Part shown: one piece after another, positions 19,141 through 27,681 of the stretch
Layout: every line of letters starts with the position of its first letter
How positions within the stretch are numbered: the stretch's first letter is position 1
Virus record (IMG/VR): IMGVR_UViG_3300034121_002124
Span: 1 to 37,890 of that record
Reading direction: 5' to 3' (one strand)
From: a virus
Length of the DNA stretch: 37,890 bases
The notes under the pieces: generated by a model
Seen by the model: only the letters and a program-made list of their open reading frames with translations
Told to the model about the DNA's origin: nothing
Databases searched by the model: none
Made by a program: the position numbers and the translations under genes

Positions 19141-20112
19141 GGCAATCGCGCCAAACGGCGACACGCTAACTTTCAACATCCCCACGGAGGCCACAGAGGT
19201 CACGGTGGGGCAATTCTTTGAATGCCATATCGCATACCACGCGATGATGGGGGCGCTTAGGCACCAAGCTGAGACGGGCGAGAATTCGCTTGGAGGCGTG
19301 CCGCTGGTGGCCTACCTGAATGCGCTGGCCCATAGCCTCCGCCCGTTTATGCCCGGCGTAAACCCCACCGAGGTGACGCTGGCCGGGGAGAGCGAAGAAC
19401 ACGCCGCAACGATGTTGATGGGTGCCGTGGAGGCTATCGCCGGCTGCTTTGCACGACACACACCGAAAACCCCGGAGAACGTGTTTGAGTTTGACGGGCA
19501 ACGCTGGTACCTATGTGAGCAGGCGGTGAACTACAAAAACCAACGCGGGCCCGGCTTTTCGGTCAAACAAGTGGCCCAATCGCTGTTACTTGAGGACTAT
19601 TTCAAGAATTTCTTGGAATTCAAACTGGCTAAAGACGTGGAGGCCGTAATCGAATCGCGCGATGCGGAGCAGATGAGCGCCATTTACATGACACCCACGC
19701 GCATTTTTTTGGCCCAAATGGCCCTGTTTTTGCGCAAATCGCCGGATGAGCCGTTGCCGCAAACCCAAGAGGCATTCGACCGCTGGCACGCTGAGCGCAT
19801 TAAGGAGATTGAGCAACTGCCTTTGGCCGTCGCTATCGATGTGCGCAACTTTTTTTTTCTTACCTCGATGCCCTCGCCAACGACCCCATCTTCCGCAACT
19901 GGTTCAAGCCACCAAGGGCCCCCAGCTTCAAAGAAAGTCCCGAGCAAGTCAAAATCCGGCAGTACCGGGAAAGGCACGAAGACGGCAAAGGGAGGGAACT
20001 CTCGATTTACGGGCGGCTCTGGAAAACAGGGGCCTTCCGAGACTGGGACGTGATGCTTTGGAGCCCTTTCTTTGACGCTATACAAATCGCAATCGCAACC
20101 GAATACCCATGA
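19127..20112 (+). CDS. Tail assembly chaperone candidate with -1 frameshift (328-aa product)
   Basis: From ATG 19127 the zero frame runs to TGA 20051-20053 (308 aa), but after a run of nine T (19850-19858) it becomes a Ser/Thr/Pro/Lys/Gly tail unlike the rest. In the -1 frame the sequence continues as a protein-like segment (SYLDALANDPIFRNWFKPPR, QVKIRQYRERHEDGKG, FRDWDVMLWSPFFDAI) of 84 residues, ending at 20110-20112 in an ATGA overlap with the next gene, the normal junction style here. So an extended product by -1 slippage is likely, as in the G/GT tail chaperones of lambda-like phages. The N-terminal 240 residues are helical. A one-base assembly error in T9 is the alternative. Exact role is inferred. 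Confidence 0.65.
19850..19858 (+). promoter_or_regulatory. Slippery T9 site for -1 frameshift
   Basis: Codons AAC TTT TTT TTT CTT. Both P- and A-site Phe tRNAs can re-pair after a one-base backward slip; the -1 frame then reads TCT TAC CTC GAT. No strong downstream pseudoknot was identified by eye. Confidence 0.6.
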
Positions 20113-22199
20113 CCATAATCGATATTTACCGGGCCTTTTGCCTTGCCGTTGAGAACTGCCCCGAATCGTTCGAGGCCAACAACTTGCGGCCAAATACCTT
20201 TGCCACCGTCAACTTTGCCAGCGAACTGCAGTCGAACAACGGGGGCAAAACGCAGGTGGACGCGGAAGCAGGCACGTTCTTCTCCCGTGCTTACGATGCG
20301 TCGGATTACAGCGACAAACAACTGGAACTTCAACACCCCTTAGTGTTGATGGAAGTGACCCAAGGCACGGGCACGGTAAGCCGCTACCGCTTGAACTTTA
20401 GTTTGTCGGTATTGGATGTAATCTTGCCCTACGACTTGACAACGCAGGCGAATCCCCGCACGATTGATCAAATCATTGCCGACTGCCTGCAGATAGCTTA
20501 CAACACGCTAAACGTCGCGAGGGCCACGACAATTAACGGCGTACCGCTTTCGACCTACATCCCCGCATCTACGGCGGTCACGGCGGTGCCGTTGCGGTCC
20601 GGATCCGTACAGCGGCACGTTGGGTGCGAGTTGCGGTTTGAAGTCCCGCTCATGGCACCCTGCGATACCTATGGGCTTCCCGCACAAGTTGAGCCCCCGA
20701 CGTATCCCCCGTGTTGCCGCGAAATCGAGATCCGCAACGATGGGGAGTACATACAGTACCGCTACGTGGGGGAAGTTGACTGGATTGATTTAGTTTCGCT
20801 GGCCGAAATTACCGGACCGCAGGGCCCCGAAGGACCGCAGGGCGACCCGGGCACTCCCGGATCGGCGGCCACAATCGCCGTGGGCACCACCACCACCGGA
20901 GCGCCGGGCACCAATGCCGCCGTGGTCAACTCTGGCACGTCCTCAGCAGCCGTGTTCGATTTTACCATCCCACGCGGTGACGTTGGTCCGCAGGGGCCGC
21001 AGGGTGATCCCGGCCCGACCGTCCCGTTGTGCGATATCCTGACCGTTGGGAATACGGCGTGTTTGGATATAAACATGGACCAAAATGACCTGACCAATGT
21101 GGGCAGTATTGACTTCGATACGTCGCCTGCCAACGCGGGGGCCGTCGCTCGCATGCAATGGAACAACACGGACGGGACTTTGGATATCGGCCTGAAAGGC
21201 GGCGCGGTGACGTTGCAAATCGGGCAGGAGCAAGTCGCACGCGTGGTGAACAAAACGGGAGCGGATCTTTTGGAAGCGCAATACCGCGCGGTCCGTGTTG
21301 ACGATGCGCAAGGGCAACGGCTGGCCGTGAAGCTGGCACAAGCTGATACCGCTGCCAATGCAAATGGTACGCTGGGCATCGTGACGGAGACAATCCAAAA
21401 CAACCAAGAGGGCTTTATTACTTTGACCGGGCAGGTGCGCGAAATCAATACGACGGGCAGTTTGCAGGGCGAGACGTGGGCAGACGGCGACGCGCTTTGG
21501 CTTTCCCCGACAACCCCCGGCGGACTAACCAACGTCCGCCCAACGGCTCCGTACTTCAAGGTAGCAATCGGTTACGTCGAATACGCCCACATTAACCACG
21601 GCAAAATCTTTGTGCGTGTTGGCGAGGCCCTCGGGTTTGACGACCTGCACAATATGAACCAAACAAACGCCGAAACGGCGGGGCAGGTTATGACCTGGCA
21701 GAGCGGGGGATTCGGGCAATTCCAAGACCTGCCAGCGACTCCCGTGCAGCTCAAAAACAGCACGCTACAATCGGTTACGGGTACAACCGCCAACACTATT
21801 TTGCAGTCCCTCACCGTGCCCGCTGGGACCTATGCGCCGGGCACGTTGGTGCGCATCTTAGTGCGTGGCGTGAAGGCTGGCACCGCTGGTTCCGCTACAT
21901 TTCGGTTGTATTACAACACCTCGGTAGCTATCGCCGGAGCCCAACAGTTGATCCTCCAAAACGCGGCCGCTGCGACTACGTTCTTTCAAGTTGAGCGAAC
22001 TTTGAACGTAATTTCGGCGACCAATACCCAAACATTCGGCGTGGCCAGCACCATCGCATCCGACACCGTACTATCTGCCGTTGCCGTGTCTTCGCTCAAT
22101 ATTGATTGGACGGTGACGCAATACTTTTTCACGGCCTGCCAGCTGGCCAACGCCGGGGATACCGTATCTTCGAACTTCATACTATTGACCGAACAATGA
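20109..22199 (+). CDS. Tail fibre-like protein with collagen-like repeats (696 aa)
   Basis: 696 residues. Residues 1-200 form a separate domain of unknown type (PLVLMEVTQGTGTVSRYRLNF and IDQIIADCLQIAYNTL suggest an alpha/beta fold). Collagen-like triplets follow near 234-250 (GPQGPEGPQGDPGTPG) and 291-305 (GDVGPQGPQGDPGP), separated by a segment commonly found between phage collagen repeats. The rest is beta-rich (NKTGADLLEAQYRAVRV, GQVREINTTGSLQGETW), as in phage fibre shafts, and ends in a beta-sandwich-like domain. It is probably a virion fibre binding the cell surface. Its position before the tape measure gene is unusual for a tail fibre, so an N-terminal head-tail joining function fused to a fibre is possible. 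Confidence 0.7.
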   Translation: MTIIDIYRAFCLAVENCPESFEANNLRPNTFATVNFASELQSNNGGKTQVDAEAGTFFSRAYDASDYSDKQLELQHPLVLMEVTQGTGTVSRYRLNFSLSVLDVILPYDLTTQANPRTIDQIIADCLQIAYNTLNVARATTINGVPLSTYIPASTAVTAVPLRSGSVQRHVGCELRFEVPLMAPCDTYGLPAQVEPPTYPPCCREIEIRNDGEYIQYRYVGEVDWIDLVSLAEITGPQGPEGPQGDPGTPGSAATIAVGTTTTGAPGTNAAVVNSGTSSAAVFDFTIPRGDVGPQGPQGDPGPTVPLCDILTVGNTACLDINMDQNDLTNVGSIDFDTSPANAGAVARMQWNNTDGTLDIGLKGGAVTLQIGQEQVARVVNKTGADLLEAQYRAVRVDDAQGQRLAVKLAQADTAANANGTLGIVTETIQNNQEGFITLTGQVREINTTGSLQGETWADGDALWLSPTTPGGLTNVRPTAPYFKVAIGYVEYAHINHGKIFVRVGEALGFDDLHNMNQTNAETAGQVMTWQSGGFGQFQDLPATPVQLKNSTLQSVTGTTANTILQSLTVPAGTYAPGTLVRILVRGVKAGTAGSATFRLYYNTSVAIAGAQQLILQNAAAATTFFQVERTLNVISATNTQTFGVASTIASDTVLSAVAVSSLNIDWTVTQYFFTACQLANAGDTVSSNFILLTEQ

Positions 22200-22384
22200 T
22201 CGCAATCCCGCACGGCCCGAACGGCCAACCGATAGAACCCATCGTACCGCCCCGTCCTACGTTGTTTGACGGCACGGTTTTATGGCTGTTTGATGACGAA
22301 GCCGAATTTTCGCGCTGGTGGAACGCGATGTATCCACCTATCCCGACACCGCCGGAGGGCATAATCGAGACCATCGATGCTTAA
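22196..22384 (+). CDS. Small hypothetical protein (62 aa)
   Basis: 62 residues from ATG 22196 in ATGA overlap with the fibre stop. Pro-rich with the central segment TLFDGTVLWLFDDEAEFSRWWNAMYP. Ends in an 8-base overlap with the next gene. The short size and tight coupling argue for a real gene; no family recognised. Confidence 0.55.
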   Translation: MIAIPHGPNGQPIEPIVPPRPTLFDGTVLWLFDDEAEFSRWWNAMYPPIPTPPEGIIETIDA

Positions 22385-22877
22385 CGAGTTCATAGACGCA
22401 CTGCAGGGGGCGCTACAGGGCGCTACACGGGACCTAATTAAGGAACTGGAGGTGCAGGGCCACCGCAACACCGGAGACCTTGCGCAATCGTTTACGGTGG
22501 ATATACGGCTCGTTGGCAAAACGGTCATTGGCGAGGTGAAAGGCAATTTTTACCTTGATTACGTCAACCGCCGCACACACCACCAGCGCATAACTGGGGG
22601 CCAAATCGCCGGATTGACCAAGTATTTTACCGACAAAGGGCTATCCGGGAAAGAGCTGCAGGGTGCGGTTTGGGGCACGGCGCGCAAACAAGTTGAAGAA
22701 GGCAGCCCAACCCGCGCATCGTACCGATTTTCGAGCAATGGACTACGAACCGGAGCGATTGAGCGCACGTTTGGCACAATCGAAAACAATCTATCTACGG
22801 AGCTGGGACGTGCATTGTCCGTTACCATCGCCGCGCAATTTACACCCTCTCTTAACCGAGAGTTAAAAACCGTATAA
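22377..22877 (+). CDS. Tail completion/neck protein, HK97 gp10-like
   Basis: 166 residues. ELEVQGHRNTGDLAQSFTVDIRLVGKTVIGEVKGNFYLDYVNRR followed by a GLTKYFTDKGLSGKELQGAVWGTARKQ segment fits the pattern of HK97 gp10-like or minor tail completion proteins (a helix, then a beta sheet with a basic edge) often found before the tape measure gene. These proteins join head and tail. Not a strong motif, so position counts heavily. The start overlaps the previous stop and the tape measure follows at once. Confidence 0.5.
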   Translation: MLNEFIDALQGALQGATRDLIKELEVQGHRNTGDLAQSFTVDIRLVGKTVIGEVKGNFYLDYVNRRTHHQRITGGQIAGLTKYFTDKGLSGKELQGAVWGTARKQVEEGSPTRASYRFSSNGLRTGAIERTFGTIENNLSTELGRALSVTIAAQFTPSLNRELKTV

Positions 22878-22878
22878 A

Positions 22879-25800
22879 ATGGCCGAACAAGTCGTTTTTT
22901 TCAGGGTAGAAGCCGACGGCGTGGCCGACTTGGTGGACCAGTTGGGGCTACTTCGCAAACAGGCGACCGAATTGCAGCGCGATATGCGCAAAGCAACCGA
23001 TCCGGCGGATTACGTGAAGCTCAACCGAGAGCTCGAAAACAACCGAATCGAGCAAAAAGCGATTACCGCCGCGATCAAGGACAACACCAAGGCTGTTCGG
23101 GAACAGACGGGCATGGCGCTTGGCTCCTATCGCCAACTTGATAGTGAGCTGGGGAGGCTCCGGCGGTCGTACAAAGAGCTGGCCGAAGCGGAGCGCAATG
23201 GAATAGCGGGCAAACAGACGCTTGACCGCATCGCCCAACTCGATACACAGCTAAAACAAATCGATGCTTCAATGGGACAGTTCCAGCGCAACGTTGGCAA
23301 CTATCCAGGCTCCAACCTTGGCAAATTCGCAGGTGGAATCGCTGGTCTTGGCGGTCCTATTGGCGGTTTTGTGGGCAATTTGCAGGCTATGCAATCCCCT
23401 TTACAGGACATCGCTGGCGGTCTTGGCATGACTGGAACCGCTGGCCTCGCTGCCGCAGGGGGCATCGCTGCCGCCGCCGTGGTAATCGGGAAAGGCGTGG
23501 CCAACGCCATGGAATTCGAGACGGCTTTTGCGCAACTCTCCGCTACCCTCGGCGTGTCCGGTGCTGAGGCCGACGCATTAAAGGAGCGCATCTCCGAACT
23601 TGAAACCATTACCCTAACTGGTGGCGCGCAAATCGTGTCCACGTCTTCGCAGATTGCGGATGCGCTCACCGTGGTGGGCTCGGCTGCTCCCCAGCTGCTG
23701 AAAAATCAAGACGCTTTGCAAGCGGTCACTAAAGAGGTAATTGTTTTCTCGAAATCTGCGGGTACGGACCTCGCTGGTGCGGCTAAAGTAGTCACGGGGG
23801 CGATCAATTTGTTTGGCCTTGAGGCTTCCGAAGCGGCACGCGTTGTAAACGTTTTAGCAGCCGGGGAAAAGGAGGGTTCGGCGACAACTTTGGAGGCGGC
23901 TGCCGCGCTGGAAACAGCTGGTGGGGCTGCACGTTTGACCGGAGTTTCTATAGAACAAACCACCGCCGCAATTCAGTTGTTGGCAAAAGATAGCATTAAG
24001 GGGAGCGAAGCTGGTACTGCATTGCGAAATGTACTTTTGACGCTGGCCACGGCATCTGAGCTACCCGCAGGTGCGCAGGAGGCGCTTGGAAAAGCTTTGC
24101 AGGGAACTGGCAAAGACATTACTTTTTTCCAAGACAAAAACGTTTCGCTTGTTGACAAACTTAACCAGCTGAAAACTATTAGCGGAGACACGGCATCGAT
24201 GACCGCAATTTTTGGAAAGGAAAACATCAACGCTGCTATATCGCTCACGAAATACGCAGATGAGTTTCCGAACCTAACAGCCGCCATAACCAACACCAAT
24301 GTAGCCTACGACCAGGCGGGCGTGAAACAAGATACGTTCGCGGCAAAGCTGGAAAATCTTAGTAACAAAGTAAACAATTTACTTACAACCATTGGCGAGC
24401 TACTCCTTCCTGTTTTGTCGGCAATGGCTGATTATTGGATGGGAATTATAGCCGCATTTGAAGAAGCTGGGTCTGCGATTGGAGACGTTGTTGCAGAATT
24501 AAATTTAGGTAGCGAAGCGGCATTTGAGTTTACCGATTTGGTGGAATTCATGGGGAAGGTTATGCTTGCCGTCGCTACTGGCCCTATTAAAGTATTTACC
24601 TATTCGTGGCGAATGGTAGGCGCTACTATCGCCGGAATTAAAGCTATTGCGGCTGACATTCCGACTGCCATTGGGCAACTGGTAAGAGATAGCATTGACC
24701 ACTTATCGGTATTTGCCCTGAAAGCCAAAGCAGCCTTTGCGAACGCAAGCAACTTTATAACGTTCGGATTGGCCGGTGGTGGTGAGGAGTTCATTGCTCA
24801 AGCGGATGCCATTTACAACAATATGCAGGAGCGGGCTAAGGGCAACGTAGATATACTTGGTAAGTATAGTGCAGCGTTTACCGGGTTCATAGATAAGGCA
24901 AAGGAGAAAGACGAATTGCGCAAACAGGCCGCGGAGCAAGCGGTAAAGGCTGAAGAAGAAGCAGTGTTGTTAGCTGAAAAGTTAAAGGCGGATGCTGAGG
25001 CCGAAGCAGAACGCAAAAAAAAGGCCGAGGAAGCGGCGAAAAAAGCCGCTGAAGAAGCGAAAAAGCGTGCCGAAGAGGAGCGCCGCAACCTTAATTTTTT
25101 GCGTGCCGAACTGGTTAAAGTAGAAGAGCAACTGAAAAAATACGCCGACAAATCGCTTATTCCAACGGCCCTTCTGCAGTCGTACAATAGCCTGAAAAAC
25201 GAGATTGCAGGGGTTGAAAGACAGTTGGCTGAAATGGACCAAGCCGAAATGCAAAGGCGGACAATCGAGATGTTGGTAAAATTTAAGGCTGAAACAGAGG
25301 CGTTAGACGCACTTGGCGACGACATAAACGACCGGCCTATTGAGTTGAGCGTACAAATAGGCGAGGAATCCATACGAAATTTGGAGGGGCAATTAGATGG
25401 ATTGGTGGACTTTACCGCAAAAGCCAGCCAACAATCTATTGTTGACACGCAAAAGGCCCTAAAAACCCTCGACGAAATAGAGGCCGAAGACGCTCAAAAG
25501 CGATTAGAAGATGAAAAAAACCTACGTGAACAGATAAAAAAAGCTTCGATTGCGCTGGCGCAAGATGCGGCGGATGCGATATTTGAAATTGAATCCCAAA
25601 ATGCCGAGCGCCGAATAGAGCGCCGAATGGATGAGCTGGAGATGCAAGAGGCTGCACAACTGGCCCTTGTTGAGGGTAATGCTCAGGCCGAAATGCAGGT
25701 GCGCGAAGACTATGCCGCGCAACGAGAACAACTGGAGCGTGAAGAGTTCGAGCGCAAAAAGCGCATGGACATAGCTCAGGCCATTATGAACGGGGCGTTG

Positions 25801-26385
25801 GGCATAACGGCGGCTTTGGTGCAAGTGCCAGCTGGCTTTGTAATGGCTGCATTAATCGCCGCACAAACCGCTGTACAAGTGGCCACCATTGCCGCGCAGG
25901 AGTTCGCCGACGGCGGCCTTATTGCGCCGTCCGATAGCCTTTCCCCCAAGGCCGAATCCGGCATCTTTGTCGGACCATCGCACGCGCGCGGCGGCATCAA
26001 CACGCGACTATCCGGTCGGCTGGTGAACGTGGAAGGGGGAGAGTACTACGAACGGCTGGCCGACGGTTCGAGCGTCGTAATTAACAAACGATCCACCTCC
26101 CGTTTCGCCTCCGCTTTGCGTGCTCAGGCTGGAAAAAATTACGCCGGGAAACTGCAGGCGCTGTCTGCGATAAACGAAATGGGTGGCGGCGTGCCGCTCT
26201 TTGCAATGGGCGGTATTGTCCCCCCGATGGGCAACGCTGCATCGGACCGCCAAGCATCCGGCCAAATGGAATTGCTTGCAATGGCATTGTCAAAAATTGA
26301 TAACCGCGTTCCGGTTCTCACCCTCCAATCTTTCGACACGGTAAATGCCCGTGCAAACCAAGTAAAAACCTTACAAGGACTATAA
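22879..26385 (+). CDS. Tape measure protein (1168 aa)
   Basis: 1168 residues, the longest gene. N-terminal coiled coil (about 10-120), a Gly/Ala-rich hydrophobic middle (LGGPIGGFVGNLQAMQSPL and later AAGGIAAAAVVIGKG), a TP901-type core with LSATLGVSGAEADALKERI and TTAAIQLLAKDSIKGSEAGTALRN, a long charged coiled coil (about 670-760, KAEEEAV, AEAERKKKAEEAAKKAAEEA), and a typical end FADGGLIAPSD with HARGGINTRLSGRLVNVEGGEYYERLADG and VINKRST. Tape measures set tail length at roughly 0.15 nm per residue, so a tail of about 170 nm is expected, which indicates a siphovirus. Starts one base after the gp10-like gene. Confidence 0.9.
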   Translation: MAEQVVFFRVEADGVADLVDQLGLLRKQATELQRDMRKATDPADYVKLNRELENNRIEQKAITAAIKDNTKAVREQTGMALGSYRQLDSELGRLRRSYKELAEAERNGIAGKQTLDRIAQLDTQLKQIDASMGQFQRNVGNYPGSNLGKFAGGIAGLGGPIGGFVGNLQAMQSPLQDIAGGLGMTGTAGLAAAGGIAAAAVVIGKGVANAMEFETAFAQLSATLGVSGAEADALKERISELETITLTGGAQIVSTSSQIADALTVVGSAAPQLLKNQDALQAVTKEVIVFSKSAGTDLAGAAKVVTGAINLFGLEASEAARVVNVLAAGEKEGSATTLEAAAALETAGGAARLTGVSIEQTTAAIQLLAKDSIKGSEAGTALRNVLLTLATASELPAGAQEALGKALQGTGKDITFFQDKNVSLVDKLNQLKTISGDTASMTAIFGKENINAAISLTKYADEFPNLTAAITNTNVAYDQAGVKQDTFAAKLENLSNKVNNLLTTIGELLLPVLSAMADYWMGIIAAFEEAGSAIGDVVAELNLGSEAAFEFTDLVEFMGKVMLAVATGPIKVFTYSWRMVGATIAGIKAIAADIPTAIGQLVRDSIDHLSVFALKAKAAFANASNFITFGLAGGGEEFIAQADAIYNNMQERAKGNVDILGKYSAAFTGFIDKAKEKDELRKQAAEQAVKAEEEAVLLAEKLKADAEAEAERKKKAEEAAKKAAEEAKKRAEEERRNLNFLRAELVKVEEQLKKYADKSLIPTALLQSYNSLKNEIAGVERQLAEMDQAEMQRRTIEMLVKFKAETEALDALGDDINDRPIELSVQIGEESIRNLEGQLDGLVDFTAKASQQSIVDTQKALKTLDEIEAEDAQKRLEDEKNLREQIKKASIALAQDAADAIFEIESQNAERRIERRMDELEMQEAAQLALVEGNAQAEMQVREDYAAQREQLEREEFERKKRMDIAQAIMNGALGITAALVQVPAGFVMAALIAAQTAVQVATIAAQEFADGGLIAPSDSLSPKAESGIFVGPSHARGGINTRLSGRLVNVEGGEYYERLADGSSVVINKRSTSRFASALRAQAGKNYAGKLQALSAINEMGGGVPLFAMGGIVPPMGNAASDRQASGQMELLAMALSKIDNRVPVLTLQSFDTVNARANQVKTLQGL

Positions 26386-26388
26386 CCA

Positions 26389-27681
26389 ATGGCTTACACG
26401 CTTCAACCAACCAATATTATTAACCCCGGCTGCGATCCGCAACCGTATTGGACCATGTTGGACCAGGGTGCCTACCCGAATCTGTACCGGGCAAAAATTG
26501 ACCTGCAAATCAATGGAACGACTTATCAGCAGAACGGCCAAACGGCGTACGCATTGGCAGACGCTAAGCCGATTGATGTTTACGACGTAGAATTTCAGTG
26601 GGATGCTTCGCCTCTTATTATGGAGTTTTTTGCCCGCAAACAGGCCGAAGCTGGCGATTTACCGCTGGCCTTCCAGTCTGATCTAAACGGCTACAATGGC
26701 GTTTACGACATGGTGGATTCGTATTGTGACGTCCGGTGCAACGCCAATTATTTCGAGATTGACGGCCAAAACCATGAAGTGGCCAGCGCGGCCCCGGCGG
26801 ACATGAGCAACCAAAAGATTTTCATCAATGCCGCCACGCAGTTTGATGAGGTGACCAACCTAAACGCGTTCGACCCTAATACGGTGGCGCTGGCTCGATT
26901 TCTTACGAATTGCCCGCAAAGGACGGAGATTGCGGTTGATGAGGCTGCGTTTCTATCGTTCATTACGAACAAGTCTTGTGAAGGCACACACGCGGTCCTG
27001 TACCGTGGATACCTTGCCGACGGTACGCAGGTTTGGTCACGCACTTTGTTTGTGCCGGCCACACAGTACGCCCTGTTGCAGGTGCCCACAGGTCTCCGGC
27101 AGCTCCGGGCAATGAATGCCGCTGGGGATTTTGACCTGCAATCGGGCACCTTTACAACCGCTATTGGTGGCTACACGGTCACGGCCGGGTGCTATGTGGA
27201 AGGTGACGGCTTCACTGGCTACAGCGAAACCTACGTTTACCAAATCGCCGACTACTGTGGCCAGCGAATACACTTCAAAAACACGTTTGGCTGTATCGAT
27301 TCGGTCACATTCACCGGGTTGGTGCAAATCAACAACACACCCCTATCCAAGCTTTACAACAAAATCATGAACAACACTGTTCCGCAGACCGCGCAGATGT
27401 ACGGGCGGGCTAAGCACGGCGCTAAAGATTCAGACGTTTACCGCCTTTCGCTCGATCCTATTAATGACTCGCAGCGCGAATGGCTGCGGGAACTACAGGT
27501 TAGTCCGCTGGTATGCACCGAAATAGGCGGTTTCTCCGGCAAAACGGGTAACAGCGACTTCGAATTTTTGCCTTTAGTTGTTGACGACGTTAACGGGTTG
27601 GTGTACGATAAAACCGCGTCCGTGTATCCTATTGAGCTCACGATGCGCGTTGCCCGCGACAAATTCAAAAGCGTTATCTGA
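26389..27681 (+). CDS. Tail tip/distal tail-associated protein (430 aa)
   Basis: 430 residues, 3 bases after the tape measure gene. No transmembrane segment; beta-rich with many aromatic residues and about ten cysteines (NPGCDPQPYW, DSYCDVRCNANY, NKSCEGTHAVLYRGY, ADYCGQRIHFKNTFGC). Position right after the tape measure is that of distal tail or baseplate hub proteins. The central part resembles a beta-sandwich. No catalytic motif recognised. Confidence 0.6.
   Translation: MAYTLQPTNIINPGCDPQPYWTMLDQGAYPNLYRAKIDLQINGTTYQQNGQTAYALADAKPIDVYDVEFQWDASPLIMEFFARKQAEAGDLPLAFQSDLNGYNGVYDMVDSYCDVRCNANYFEIDGQNHEVASAAPADMSNQKIFINAATQFDEVTNLNAFDPNTVALARFLTNCPQRTEIAVDEAAFLSFITNKSCEGTHAVLYRGYLADGTQVWSRTLFVPATQYALLQVPTGLRQLRAMNAAGDFDLQSGTFTTAIGGYTVTAGCYVEGDGFTGYSETYVYQIADYCGQRIHFKNTFGCIDSVTFTGLVQINNTPLSKLYNKIMNNTVPQTAQMYGRAKHGAKDSDVYRLSLDPINDSQREWLRELQVSPLVCTEIGGFSGKTGNSDFEFLPLVVDDVNGLVYDKTASVYPIELTMRVARDKFKSVI

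Noticed and set aside
19859-20053. Zero-frame tail as the only C-terminus of the chaperone candidate
   Set aside because: Low-complexity Ser/Thr/Pro/Lys/Gly content and a stop that leaves 55 bases before the next gene, while the -1 frame is protein-like and ends in an ATGA overlap.
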